A stretch of DNA of 64,000 nt from NCBI GenBank assembly GCA_028023455.1, contig JAQFVV010006271.1, forward strand, positions 3,496,673 through 3,560,672, given 5' to 3'. Position 1 is the first letter of the stretch. Every line of letters begins with the position of its first letter. This document shows positions 45,195 to 54,845 of this stretch, one piece after another. This stretch comes from Epiperipatus broadwayi. Taxonomy: Eukaryota > Onychophora > Udeonychophora > Euonychophora > Peripatidae. Both the position numbers and the translations under genes were made by a program. The notes under the pieces were generated by a model. That model worked only from the letters and a program-made list of their open reading frames with translations, ran no database searches and had not been told where the DNA came from.

Positions 45195-46025
45195 ATTTTT
45201 AATATTTTACTTTTGGCTTCCAGCCATGATCATTTGATGGACTGTGTGTGAACACTTGTCACTGGACTCACACAGTTTTGGTGGTGGTTGAATGTTCAAA
45301 CCCTCTATAGTTGAGGTTTTCATAGGCGTTCCACTCATTTGAGTGAATGACGGAGCCAACCATGCATTGCCTTTTGATAATGGGGATCAACATTGCTTTA
45401 TTTCCATGTTCAACTCTAAAGTAACGATGATCAGAACCCTTTTTCAGTCCAAATACCCAAGGTACATCAATTTGGGCCCTATGTTTTTTTATTAATTATT
45501 GTTACGGATTTGCCTCTGCAAGTAGATGACCAATCACCACTTAGCATTCTTCACTTATTATACTTTCTTTGGCCATCAAATCTTGCCTTGTCTATTTGAA
45601 TTGGGTCTTCTTCTGTCCCTATTAATTGTCTTTTTTTCTTAATGGCTTGTGAACCTACATCCTTGAAGAAATTGATTCAATCTACAAATGTATTTAAAGA
45701 TTTTCTGGACACCATCATCATTATTCTTGTTGGAAAATCTGAGATGAAAAAGTAAAGAAGTTCAAGAATCTGTCACACTGTCAATCTGCTATTAATCCTG
45801 ACACTTGTATCCATGTAATGGATAAAAGGGTTGCTTGTATAAACATTGTGAGTAGTATAGCACACAAAACATCAAATAGTTGAGACCCAGTTCTCTGTAT
45901 GCTTTTTCTCCACTACTCAAACATGATATGACCACACTTTTCACATGTCCTCTTCTTGTCTTCATCATTTAAAAGGTCATTGTTCTTCAGAAAGGTAATA
46001 GCCTGACTCCCACTAAAATCATATC
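45195..46025 (-). pseudogene. Merlin/ISXO2-like DDE transposase (multiple stops and shifts)
   Basis: Reading the minus strand from about 46,020 gives DFSGSQAITFLKNNDLL, then KKRTCEKCGHIM (N-terminal zinc ribbon half). Next is GTEEDPIQIDKARFDGQRKY (near 45,600-45,540), matching the first catalytic Asp region of the ISXO2-like domain (V-x-IDE-x-F-x-GKRKY). Then come VPWVFGLKKGSDHRYFRVE and VIHSNEWNAYENLN (second catalytic region; the usual Asp in SDxWxAY is Asn-Glu here). The end is VSPVTSVHTQSIK-stop-SWLEAKSK, the VDP-TG-HTQ-IE motif. Several frames are needed, so the enzyme is dead. Confidence 0.75.
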
Positions 46026-47689
46026 TCAGTAAAGTGACATGACCACCATGGTTAAAATATTCAGTATATATCTCTGAGAGTGCAAGAAATTTGGTTATTC
46101 AAGGTCAAAGATTTTGGATCAAAATTTGTCTTTTATACCCATTTTCAAATCATATGATCACATGAACACAGTCCATTTGCATTTCGGTTTTTTATTTTAT
46201 AAATATCAATGAAAATAAGGTTAATTAGGTTTTTAATTGTTTTGGAGGTATTTTAAAATTCAAAATGGCACAGAACACATACTAAATCAGCAACAAAGTT
46301 TTTCTCTTTGTTGGGGTAATTTCCTCTAAATGCTTACACTTCTCTCAGAATTTTAAAGATGAATTAGTTATCAAAGTAATTAAATTCCTTTTAAATTTTT
46401 TTACCTTTAAAATTTTTAAGGAAATAATGAAATTAGTCTAAAATAATTCCCTTGATGTTTTTCTGTTGTGAGATATTTTAAGATAAAACAATTATCTATT
46501 TTAAGGTGAAAAAAGTCATGACAGCATCTGTTTAAACAATATAGTGTTTATCCTTAATAACTTTTCTCCTTGCATTGGTTACATCATATAGATAAAGTAT
46601 AGCTGAGTTTTTTCTAGACATTAACAATAAAATTAATTTTGAAACATTTTTCATTTCTATTAACTTATGCATTCTTGTGTTTATAATGATATTATAAGGT
46701 GTTGTCCACTTACGACATTTCTGAAAGTTGACCACTTTGAGTCAAAAAGTTCTTTGTATGTAGCCTCACATTTTGATATGGATACCAATAAATACTTATT
46801 AAATTAAACACATATAAACATACAATTATTGCCTAGATAAAACAATAAAGTAATATGGGTTTGGCTATAATTATAAAAAAAAAAACTAAATATATAAGAA
46901 AAATTCATAGCTATAGAGAACAGAATATATTTTAACAGCAATATTTTGATTGGAATTATTCATTCCCTCAATATTTTCTTTAACGTTTGAAGAATTTTAA
47001 AGATAATTTAATTAATGAAGTAATTCCTTAAAACGCTTTTACTTTTTGAATTTTTTTTAAATAAATAGTTCAATTAGGTTAAAATAATTCTCTTAACATT
47101 TTTATGTTGCAAGCCACATAAAAACAATGCAATTATTTGTTTTAAAGGAAAGCAAAACTCAACAACTCATTATTACAGATATGTGAAGAATATATGTAAA
47201 TCTGTAATTAGTTTTTTCTTCCATTTGTAGGATAATATAGAAAATGTATTGCAGTATTTCTTCTAGACTTTTTCAATGAGAGTGATTTTATGATATTACT
47301 AATTTTTATTAACATATACATTGGTGATTTTATAGTGAGGTTCTAAGATATCAAAACCTTATCAAATAGAGGCAAGGTAACTTCCCTGAGGTAAAATGAT
47401 TATTTGTATGTAGTCATTTTGAAATGGCTACTGACAAATAATGATTAAATTTAACACACATAAATAATACAATGACTGGCTTGATAAAATTAAGGTCTGC
47501 AATCCGATTTTGTGTCAAGTCCTTTTAATATCATATCATTAAGTTGACATTGCTATGATGCCAAAACTTACTCATTTTATACTCAATATTTTGCCCTATT
47601 CGTTCTTGCCCACAAAAATCTTATTATTTATTTTTAGAAAATGGCTAAGGGGTGGCACATGAAAAAAGATTTAAAAGAAATCACATTCT

Positions 47690-47717
47690 TATTTAAATAT
47701 TGAAATAAAATATTATA

Positions 47718-47770
<53 letters not shown>

Positions 47771-47777
47771 ATTTCAA

Positions 47778-47820
<43 letters not shown>
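47690..47820. repeat. (TA)n tracts within inverted repeats at the 3' end of a PLE
   Basis: AATATTGAAATAAAATAT (47,697) and ATATTTTATTTCAATATT (47,763) are reverse complements around a TA tract, and a second TA tract follows to 47,819. GTTTATATAT before and ATATATAAAC after form another pair. Confidence 0.9.
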
Positions 47821-47822
<2 letters not shown>

Positions 47823-47883
47823 AAAAAAAAGGAAATACATATAAAAACAAAAAAAAAAAGACTTATAAATCCAAGAAATAATA

Positions 47884-47920
47884 TTATATTTCAACCAGAG
47901 GACTGGTTTTCATCAGAATG
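47884..47920 (-). ncRNA. Hammerhead core-like motif in the PLE 3' UTR
   Basis: On the minus strand: CUGAUGA (47,916-47,910), exact consensus; stem II AACCAG-UCCU-CUGGUU (47,908-47,893), six perfect pairs; then GAAA (47,892-47,889), exact consensus. A short AU stem III and an AUU triplet are possible just after. I could not find a convincing stem I, so the fold is incomplete as read. Confidence 0.4.
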
Positions 47921-48418
47921 AAAAAAAATACACAGCAAAATGGTGATAATGAAAAATTACAGATTTGATTAAAGATTATAAATTTAACAAAAAACCCCCT
48001 GATTGGTCACAAATTCTAACACAGAATATCTACCCAATCAATGACAAAATTCAAAGAAAAAGAAAAAAATAACAACATTTCCTCCTAATCAAGCTTAAAT
48101 TCTATTTAAATTGAAATAAAAATAAATAAATAAATAATCCAAAATTAAAATATAGGTATGTGCATACATACAAAAATTAGACTATGTTCACATACAAACA
48201 ATAGCTGTGCTCACATTAATATTAATTAAAAACTAAAATACTTATACATTTTAATCAAAAATTATAATTAATGCAAAGTACAGCAATTTATAATAATTAA
48301 TTATTTAACTATATACCAATTAAACACAGATATTAAACATCCATATAACCAATCTTTACATAAAAAAATCTCATATAAGAATTTTTTTATATAAAAAACC
48401 TTCACATATAAAAATTAT

Positions 48419-48900
48419 TTAGGAGACCAGGTAACCCAGAGATGTAATAGTTCCAATGTTTAAATTCAATCCATGTGGTTCTAAGGTCTTGAATTTAAAA
48501 ATAATAATAAAAAAAGTCTCCTTTTGTTTCCTCTCCCTTGTAGAAGAAAAATCTTCCTGAAGAATTACTACTCTTAAATCTGCAATTGAATGATTCGGTA
48601 AATTAAAGTGTTTTGAAACTGGTCTATCTTTACTCTTATGCAAAATGTCAAATCTATGATTAGTCATTCTGACATGTAAACTATTTGCTGACTCACCCAT
48701 ATACTGGTTTAAACATCTACTACAGTCTATTAAATATATCAAAGTAATACTTTTACATGTAACATAATTAGGAATATACTATTTAAAATTACGATTCTTA
48801 GTACTAATGACAATGTTTGTCACAACAATATGTTTACATGCAAAACATCTTTTATCCTTACATGGAGAACATCCTTTTTCCTGTACAGAACTAATAATAA
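48419..48900 (-). pseudogene. PLE Zn linker and GIY-YIG endonuclease
   Basis: Around 48,885-48,835 the minus strand encodes GCSPCKDKRCFACKHIV, the Cys-rich linker. After stops, 48,742-48,419 reads MIYLIDCSRCLNQYMGESA: GIY-YIG with C-x2-C and YMG in place of YIG. It continues LHVRMTNHRFDI, SKHFNLPNHSIADL (H-x3-LPNH motif) and RERKQKETFFI with the conserved Glu region. The family and order are clear; stops in the linker make it a pseudogene. Confidence 0.75.
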
Positions 48901-49077
48901 AATTTGTTTTGACAAGTGTATCTCTAAGTGATCTATGTTTTCAATATACAACCTTGGGTGGATCAGAAAAAATAGATTTTAAATAATCTGTAAAGTGTAA
49001 TATGTTAAAATGTTTTGCCAATATCTGGTTAATGTTAGGTAAATCTCTATTAAAAGTAAGAACCAATGGTGGATCAT

Positions 49078-49422
49078 CTAATTGTTTTTACTCTTTTTAG
49101 ATAAAATAAGTTTCTTTCTATCAATTAAAGAAGATCTCCTTACTGCAGTATCCAACAATGTCTTAGGATACCTTATATTGACCAATCTATTATATAAAAT
49201 TCTTGTATTTTGTTGAAGAAATTTCTCATCATTACAAATCCTCTTCATTCTTAAAAATTGACTATAAGGAATATTAGCCTTTAAATGTTTACAATGGTTA
49301 CTATAAAAATGTAGATAGTGGTTATTATCAGTTGGTTTCCTATATACAGTAGTAGTAAGAACTCTATTAGTGTAAATAACTTCAACATCAAGAAAATGAG
49401 CAATTGATTTTGAAAAGTTCAT
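49078..49422 (-). pseudogene. PLE RT thumb / connector
   Basis: FLDVEVIYTNRVLTTTVYRK followed by PTDNNHYLHFYSNHCKHLK is the post-YxDD thumb region of PLE RTs (FLDVxI...L-TxVYRKPTD-N-YL-x-SxHP). It continues as YSQFLRMKRICNDEKFL. The overlap with the previous frame marks a frameshift at about 49,420. Confidence 0.75.
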
Positions 49423-50577
49423 TGTGAAATTAATATTTTATTAAAATTATTTAAATAACTTAAAAAATTATGAAGTTCAACTTCATTAAGTGGCCATATC
49501 ATGAAAATGTCATCTATATATCTAAGCCAAGTATTAGGTTTCAGCCTAGCATTATCAAGTATAGAGGATTCTAGTTTTGACATAAAAATATTCACATAAC
49601 TTGGTGCCATCTTTGTACCAATTGCAGTATCTTGTTTCTGTAAATAGTATCTAGAATCAAAAGTAAAAAAAAAATTTCTTAAAACCAAATATAATAATTC
49701 AACCATAGTAGTAATAAGACCATGATCATACTTTCTATCTTGTAAAGCACATTTAATAACCTCAACTCCATCATCATGATGTATATTTGTGTATAGTGAT
49801 ACAATATCCAAAGTAACCAAAAAACAATCATCTGGTAATTCAGATTTAATATTTTCTAACACACAAAGAAAATGAGTAGTATCTTTAACATAAGAATTAA
49901 ATGATGGTGGAATACATATAATAACATTATCAACATATGCTGAAATATTTTCTGTAGGACTACCAATACTAGCTACAATAGGTCTGCCTGGACGACCTGG
50001 TTTATGAATCTTTGGCAAACATAAAAAACACTAGAATGAATCTTGATTGGTAGTAAAAAGTTATATACATTATTATTTATAAGACCCCTAGCTCTCATAT
50101 CTTTTAAACTAAAAATTATACTGTTGATTAATGAATTAACAGTGGTTAGTGAAATAGGCTCATAACATTTTTTTTCATCTAAAAGCTCCAAAGCTTTTTT
50201 AACATAATCATTTTTATTTATAATTACTATTGATCCACCTTTGTCAGCTGGTTTTATAATAATATCCTGTTTTTTCACTAAATTGTGTAATGCATTCATC
50301 TCTTTCAATGTTAAATTACTCTTATACTTACAATGTTGTTTAAGTCTAATTTTTTTAATAATATCCTGATATACATTATTAATGTATGTATCTAATAACA
50401 TATTCCTTTGATGTGGTGGTGTCCAATCAGATTGTAATTTCCCAATAGTATCACATTCTTGGTTTCCAAAAAAATTCTTTTAATCTAAGTCTCATTGAAA
50501 AATTATGTAAATCCTGATGAATTGTAAATTCATTTTTTTGAAAAAATGACTGAACTGTTGGGCAAAAAGATAAACAT
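49418..50577 (-). pseudogene. PLE reverse transcriptase (N-terminal and palm, broken)
   Basis: N-terminal PLE signatures are present: CLSFCPTVQSFF and DLHNFSMRLRLKEFFW (about 50,575-50,470). After a stop come KKQDIIIKPADKGGSIVIIN (the PLE hallmark) and MPKIHKPGRPGRPIVASIGS, followed by LVTLDIVSLYTNIHHDDG (catalytic Asp), TAIGTKMAPSYVNIFM and WLRYIDDIFMIW (YxDD). The palm motifs are intact but frameshifts near 50,480, 50,010 and 49,420 separate the parts. Telomerase-related RT family; reverse transcribes its RNA at nicked targets. Confidence 0.8.
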
Positions 50578-50585
50578 TTATTTCT

Positions 50586-51364
50586 TTTTATTATATTATT
50601 CAATTCTTATTTAATTTTCATATTTTATTTACACTTAACAAATACTTTAAAATAACATTTAAAAAAAAACACATTTCAATATTTATTACCATTTCTACCT
50701 TTATTTTAAACCTAACATATTTATTTTCAACACAAAACATAAATCTAATTTCATTTATTACATCTATTTTTAAAAACCTAATATAATATTTATATCAGAT
50801 AACATTATTTTATTTTCAAGCACAGGTGTGCATATTACAAGTCATGTGATTTACAAAACTAAATGAGATGCTAATAATTTAAATGAAACTAAAAGAAATA
50901 ATTTAATTTATAAAATATTACATAAAACACTATTATAGCACAATTTTAAAATAATTATTTTAATATTATAAAATAGAATATACACTTTACTCACTACATT
51001 ATTACTTTTAAATAAATGACTTAAAATATAACCATTAAATACAATTATTCTTATTGAATAATCTAATTATTTAACTTTAAAGCATTACTTTTAAAATTTA
51101 CCTTAATTATTATTTATAAGACTTATTAACTCAGTTATATTTATGGTCAGTTCTCCCAACCATACAATCTTATAATGATTTTTAGTTAAATGTTTTTCTA
51201 CAAATATCAACTTAATATTATATATCAACTATTTTACTTGCCTTAACTAAATTATTCAAAGATTATCAACACATAACATACATCATCCCTTGCTTAACTT
51301 TAAAATTTAAAAATTTCCAGTAAATTGTTAGAAATAATGCATTCTAATCTAGACAAAAGGGTAC
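50586..51364 (-). mobile_element. 3' LTR fragment of the decayed gypsy element
   Basis: Collinear with 61,593-62,375 and much more similar to it than the solo LTR at 17 kb is. Shared text includes ATTTACACTTAA, CCATTTCTACCTTTATTT, GTCATGTGATTTACAAAAC and CAGTAAATTGTTAGAAATAAT. It ends AAAAGGGTACA. Only the outermost ~780 bp remain; the rest is absent beyond the PLE insertion. Confidence 0.8.
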
Positions 51365-51582
51365 ATATCCCTTCCCTTCTAATAAAATTTTAAATTAACC
51401 ATTCATCTTCAACCTATTTAATCTATACTTATAATTCCTATTGCCTTTATAGTTAAATTTATCCTATGTTATTATATGTCATAACAAACCACTTTAACCT
51501 AAAATTTCACAAAATATTATAACATCATGTAAAATCTCAACCAGAAAGCACTTTTAATAAAATTACTATCTACACATTAGAA
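51365..51582. other. Internal 3' non-coding end of the gypsy element
   Basis: Between the LTR end and the integrase C-terminus. A polypurine tract is expected here on the minus strand. The purine-rich GAAGGGAAGGGATATGT (complement of about 51,365-51,381) immediately before TGTACCC fits that role. Confidence 0.45.
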
Positions 51583-52949
51583 GGCTATGGAATTAGACTT
51601 CTTGCATTATATGTTCCTTTCTCTCCTTCTGGTGTAGCTAACATAAATGCATTTTCACCTACTTTGCAAGTTATTTTAAATGGACCCTCATACAAACTAA
51701 GAAATTTTTAAACTTATTTCTCTGTAGGCTGCTAACATGGGGTATTCTAACCAGAACTAAATCATTAATTTTAAAAGGATGTGGTTTATTATGGGATCTT
51801 TTTACTCTTTTATTACCCATAAGATGTAGCTTTACTTTAGCTTGACTAATATCTTCATCTACATTAATTGGTTCTCTTAAAATTGGAATAGGTGTTTCAA
51901 TCAATAACTGTTTGTGTTTATCATAATGCAAATAAATAGGCATAAAACCAGTGGATTCATTATAAGTACTATTGATGTAATTGACAACTTCAGAAATTTT
52001 TTGAACCCATTTCTTATGATTATAAGCTACATACACCCTAAATAATCTACTAAGCTTCCACATAACACATTCACATCGATTAAATTGAGGGTTTCTTATG
52101 AAGCTCATAACATGTCTGAGGTTCTGAGTTTGAATCCACTCATTCCATCTACCAGATATAAAGGCTGTAGCATGATATGTGAGTATTATTTGTGGTTTTC
52201 CTACTAATGGAAATTGTTATTTAATCATACACTTAATGACATTATGTGCACTAGTTTTAGGCACTGGATAAGCTGACACTAGTTTACTGAAAACATTAAG
52301 CTACTAAAATAAAATTCTGTTAATTAAATGGTGGAAGAGGCCCATAAAAATCAATTGCTAACAACTCATTAGGACTATCAGGAATAATGGGCTGAATAAT
52401 TCCTACATAAGATTTATTATTATATTTAGATTTTAAACAAGTACAACACATTTTAATTTTTCTTATTACATGTTTATACATTTTATTCCAATAAAAAATG
52501 GATTACAAAACATACTCAATTTTTGGTGCACCTTAGTGACCATAACTAGTATGAATATACATACTTAACTTATCAATCATAGAGTCAGGCACAACTATCC
52601 TCCATGATTCCCCCTGCCTAGACTTCAAATTATACATTAATAAATTCTGGTATATTCTATACTTACTGAAAATGTTTTTAATATGTTTATTTTTACTATT
52701 TATATTTTCATGATTTTTTAAGATAGTCATGATTCTATTTAGTCTTTGATACTGACCCTGAATCATAGTGAGATTATTATAATCATCAACTGTAGATCCA
52801 TCCCTAACCAAATTAACATTACTGATAATTATATTTGTGTCAGGATTTTGTGACACCAAACAGATAGGGTGGTGGCTAAGAATATCAGCAGGGATATTTT
52901 GTCTCCCTTCAATATAGATAACTCTATAACTGAATTGTTGGAGGTACAA
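51583..52949 (-). pseudogene. Gypsy integrase (broken)
   Basis: The N-terminal zinc-binding module is split: YIHTSYGH at 52,540, then after a stop IRKIKMCCTCLKSKYNN. Catalytic core: NELLAIDFYGPLPP carries the first Asp. The second catalytic site, normally SDHGxxF, reads ILTYHATAFIS, with Tyr in place of Asp. The NPQFNRCECVMWKL segment corresponds to the Glu helix. The C-terminal region ends with HPFKINDLVLVRIPH and GENAFMLATPEGE to about 51,583. Stops, shifts and the lost Asp show it is dead. Confidence 0.75.
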
Positions 52950-53413
52950 GCTCCACCTAACAAATCTTTCATTACTAAGGTAGCTTTATTTAGAAACTCC
53001 AAGCTCCTATGGTCAGTCAATACAATCATATCTGAACCTAATAGAAATTGTCATAATTTCTGAAAAGCCCAAACAACAGCTAGGGTCTCCTTTTAAGTAA
53101 TAGTGTAATTCAACTCAGCACCTCTCAGATGTTGACTTAAGAAGTACAATACATGAGGTCCCTGATCCTCATCCAATTGATATAACAGCACTCCCAGACC
53201 ATAGTAACTACTATCTTTTTGTACATAAAAAGTTTTATTAAAGTCAGGATATATTAAAATGACGCATTTTAAAAATTTACTTTTAATTATACTAAATTCT
53301 CTATCATGATTAGTATTCCACTTCCACTTCTCAGATTTCTTTAACAATCTAGACAAATGTATGGTATCTTCAGCAAAGTTTTTGTAGAACCTATTATAAT
53401 AATTGCATAACAC
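52950..53413 (-). pseudogene. Gypsy RT connection and RNase H (broken)
   Basis: The frame 53,413-53,093 has the FCNYYNRFYKNFAE-type start (here LCNYYNRFYKNFAEDT), EKWKWNTNHDREFSIIKSKF, then YPDFNKTFYVQKDSSYYGLG, the RNase H start (TDAS-x2-GLG). After a stop LAVVWAFQK and MIVLTDHRSLEFL follow, the usual E-A-L/TDH-SL motif region of gypsy RNase H. Confidence 0.75.
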
Positions 53414-53501
53414 AAAAAATGATTTTAACTGTTTTAATGTTTTTGGAGTGGAAAAGCATTGAATAGCTGCAATCTTTTCAGGATGGGGTTGGATTCCATG
53501 C

Positions 53502-54203
53502 TCATTTATTAAATGACCCAGAAAAAAATATTTCTTTAGCTGCTATTGAACACTTCTCCATATTCATTTTAACATTCTTTATAGCACACTCAGTGAAAAA
53601 TAATTCCAAATGTTGGAGATGCTCCTGCAAATTATCAGAAGCAATGACTATATCATCCACATACATGACATTTTTTTCTTTCAATTGTTTTGAAAAAATC
53701 ATGTCCAAACATCTGATTAAGCCAGCACCACTATTGATGAGACCAAAAGGCATTCATATGAAAACATATGACTGACCTTGAAATCGAAATGCTGTATATT
53801 GCTGATCATTCTCATGCAGTGGTATTTGCCAATAACTAGCTGTCAAATCAAATGTGGAGAAAATTGACTTCTTATCAAATTTAGTAAGGAGCTCATGTAC
53901 AGGTGAAGGAATGTCATGCTCTGGTATAGTTACAGTATTTAACACTTGAACATCTAGACATACCCTAATACTGCCATCCTTCTTCTTTACAATAATCAAT
54001 GGGTTTATGTAAGGAGAAGGGCATTTCTTAATAATATTCCACTCCAGCATTTTGTCAATTTGACTCTGTACCTCATCCTGATATTGGTAAGAAATTGGGT
54101 ACATCTTTTGATGGAAAGGATAAGTACCCTTTAATTTTATTCTATGAGTATATCCTTCTATTATACCAGGGACTTTTAAAAATATATTCTTAAAATGATA
54201 CAT
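53502..54203 (-). pseudogene. Gypsy reverse transcriptase (one stop/frameshift in the palm)
   Basis: HRIKLKGTYPFHQKMYPISY and MLEWNIIKKCPSPYINPLII begin the domain, followed by VKKKDGSIRVCLDVQVLN, KKSIFSTFDLTASYWQIPL (first catalytic Asp) and YTAFRFQGQSYVF. A stop at 53,754 interrupts it, and MPFGLINSGAGLIRCLDMIF with VMYVDDIVIASDN (YxDD) follows. All key RT motifs are visible. The RT copies element RNA into cDNA in the particle. Confidence 0.8.
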
Positions 54204-54435
54204 TAATTGGTATAAATTTTCACCTAATTTAGAATTAATTACATATACATGTTCAATTTTAACTTTATATTAGCATCAATTAATGTATTCTGTATGCATA
54301 GTAATTGATTGGAAAGGTTATGCAGACCATATTCAAAATTAAGCCTTTCCTTCTTACAAGTAAAAATTTTATTCTAAAAATCAATTTGACAAGTATTCAA
54401 AATCATAAAGTCAGCACCTATTATGGCTTCATGTA

Positions 54436-54837
54436 TTAAACCAGGCATAATAAGAAAAAAACATGCCCAAATTCTGTATTATTTATTTTAAAGGTAATCC
54501 AAACTTGTCTATTTGATAACTTTGTTCTCTTTCCATTTGCTAGAGTTACATGTATCTGTTTGACTGGTAATGAGGGTATATCACCTTCCATGCTTACCAG
54601 ATTTTGATATGTTGACTCTGATAATATGGAAGCTTGACTTCCAGATTCAATTAAAGCTTCTACTTTGATATTATTAATATGAAAAATTATAATGAGTCTC
54701 TGATAAGTTATAGGTGGTTCACCTATAGTAAATGGTTCAAGAAAATCTATGTCAAGATCTAAAGTATTTAGCATCCACATCTGATCATTCCCCATTTTGT
54801 TAGCACCGGGTTCTTGCAAAGAGGAGCTAGCATACAA
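54436..54837 (-). pseudogene. Gypsy aspartic protease with substituted active site
   Basis: FHINNIKVEALIESGSQASI corresponds to the flap-and-catalytic strand where retropepsins have D-T/S-G. Here it is E-S-G, which would not be active. It continues LSESTYQNLV and VTLANGKRTKLSNRQVWITF, the usual second half. It lies between gag and RT as expected. Confidence 0.7.
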
Positions 54838-54845
54838 AGACCTTT

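Larger units (their letters stand above)
44290..46268 (-). mobile_element. Merlin (IS1016/ISXO2-like) DNA transposon, dead copy
   Basis: Terminal inverted repeats are CCATTTTGAAATTTAAACA-CCTCCAAAA (44,290-44,318) and, as reverse complement, CCATTTTGAATTTTAAAAT-ACCTCCAAAA (46,268-46,240). They enclose a decayed ISXO2-type transposase on the minus strand. Similarity may extend outward to a shared GCTGAT, so the true ends and target duplication are uncertain. Length is about 2 kb. It contains a 52 bp tandem duplication near 44,834-44,937. Confidence 0.65.
43090..47500. repeat. Diverged tandem repeats (~0.6 kb unit) interrupted by Merlin
   Basis: Segments around 46,355-46,940 and 46,985-47,500 are collinear diverged copies. 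Both contain a GAATTTTAAAGAT(G)AATTA-like block, a TTTTAAATAA-TCAATTAG/AAAATAATTC block, a block with TTCTAGAC and TTAACATAT/TTATGCATT, and an AATTCATAGCTAT/TAATACAATGAC tail. Earlier copies are partly recognisable at about 43,400-43,770 (GAAATTCATAGTTATGGAGG) and 44,085-44,210 (TAATTATCAAAGTAATT, AAGAAATAATGAAAAAAATC). The Merlin transposon lies between two of them. No coding capacity. Confidence 0.5.
47821..50585 (-). mobile_element. PLE of a second type (RT + Zn linker + GIY-YIG), 5'-truncated
   Basis: A nearly full PLE coding region on the minus strand, with a 3' UTR of about 600 bp ending at TA tracts. Its 5' end cuts into the gypsy LTR sequence at about 50,585. The LTR counterpart of 61,593 onward starts right there, so the PLE sits in, or replaced part of, that LTR. 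The C-x2-C-x4-C-x2-C linker before the EN suggests a Neptune-like rather than Penelope/Poseidon-like lineage. Confidence 0.8.
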
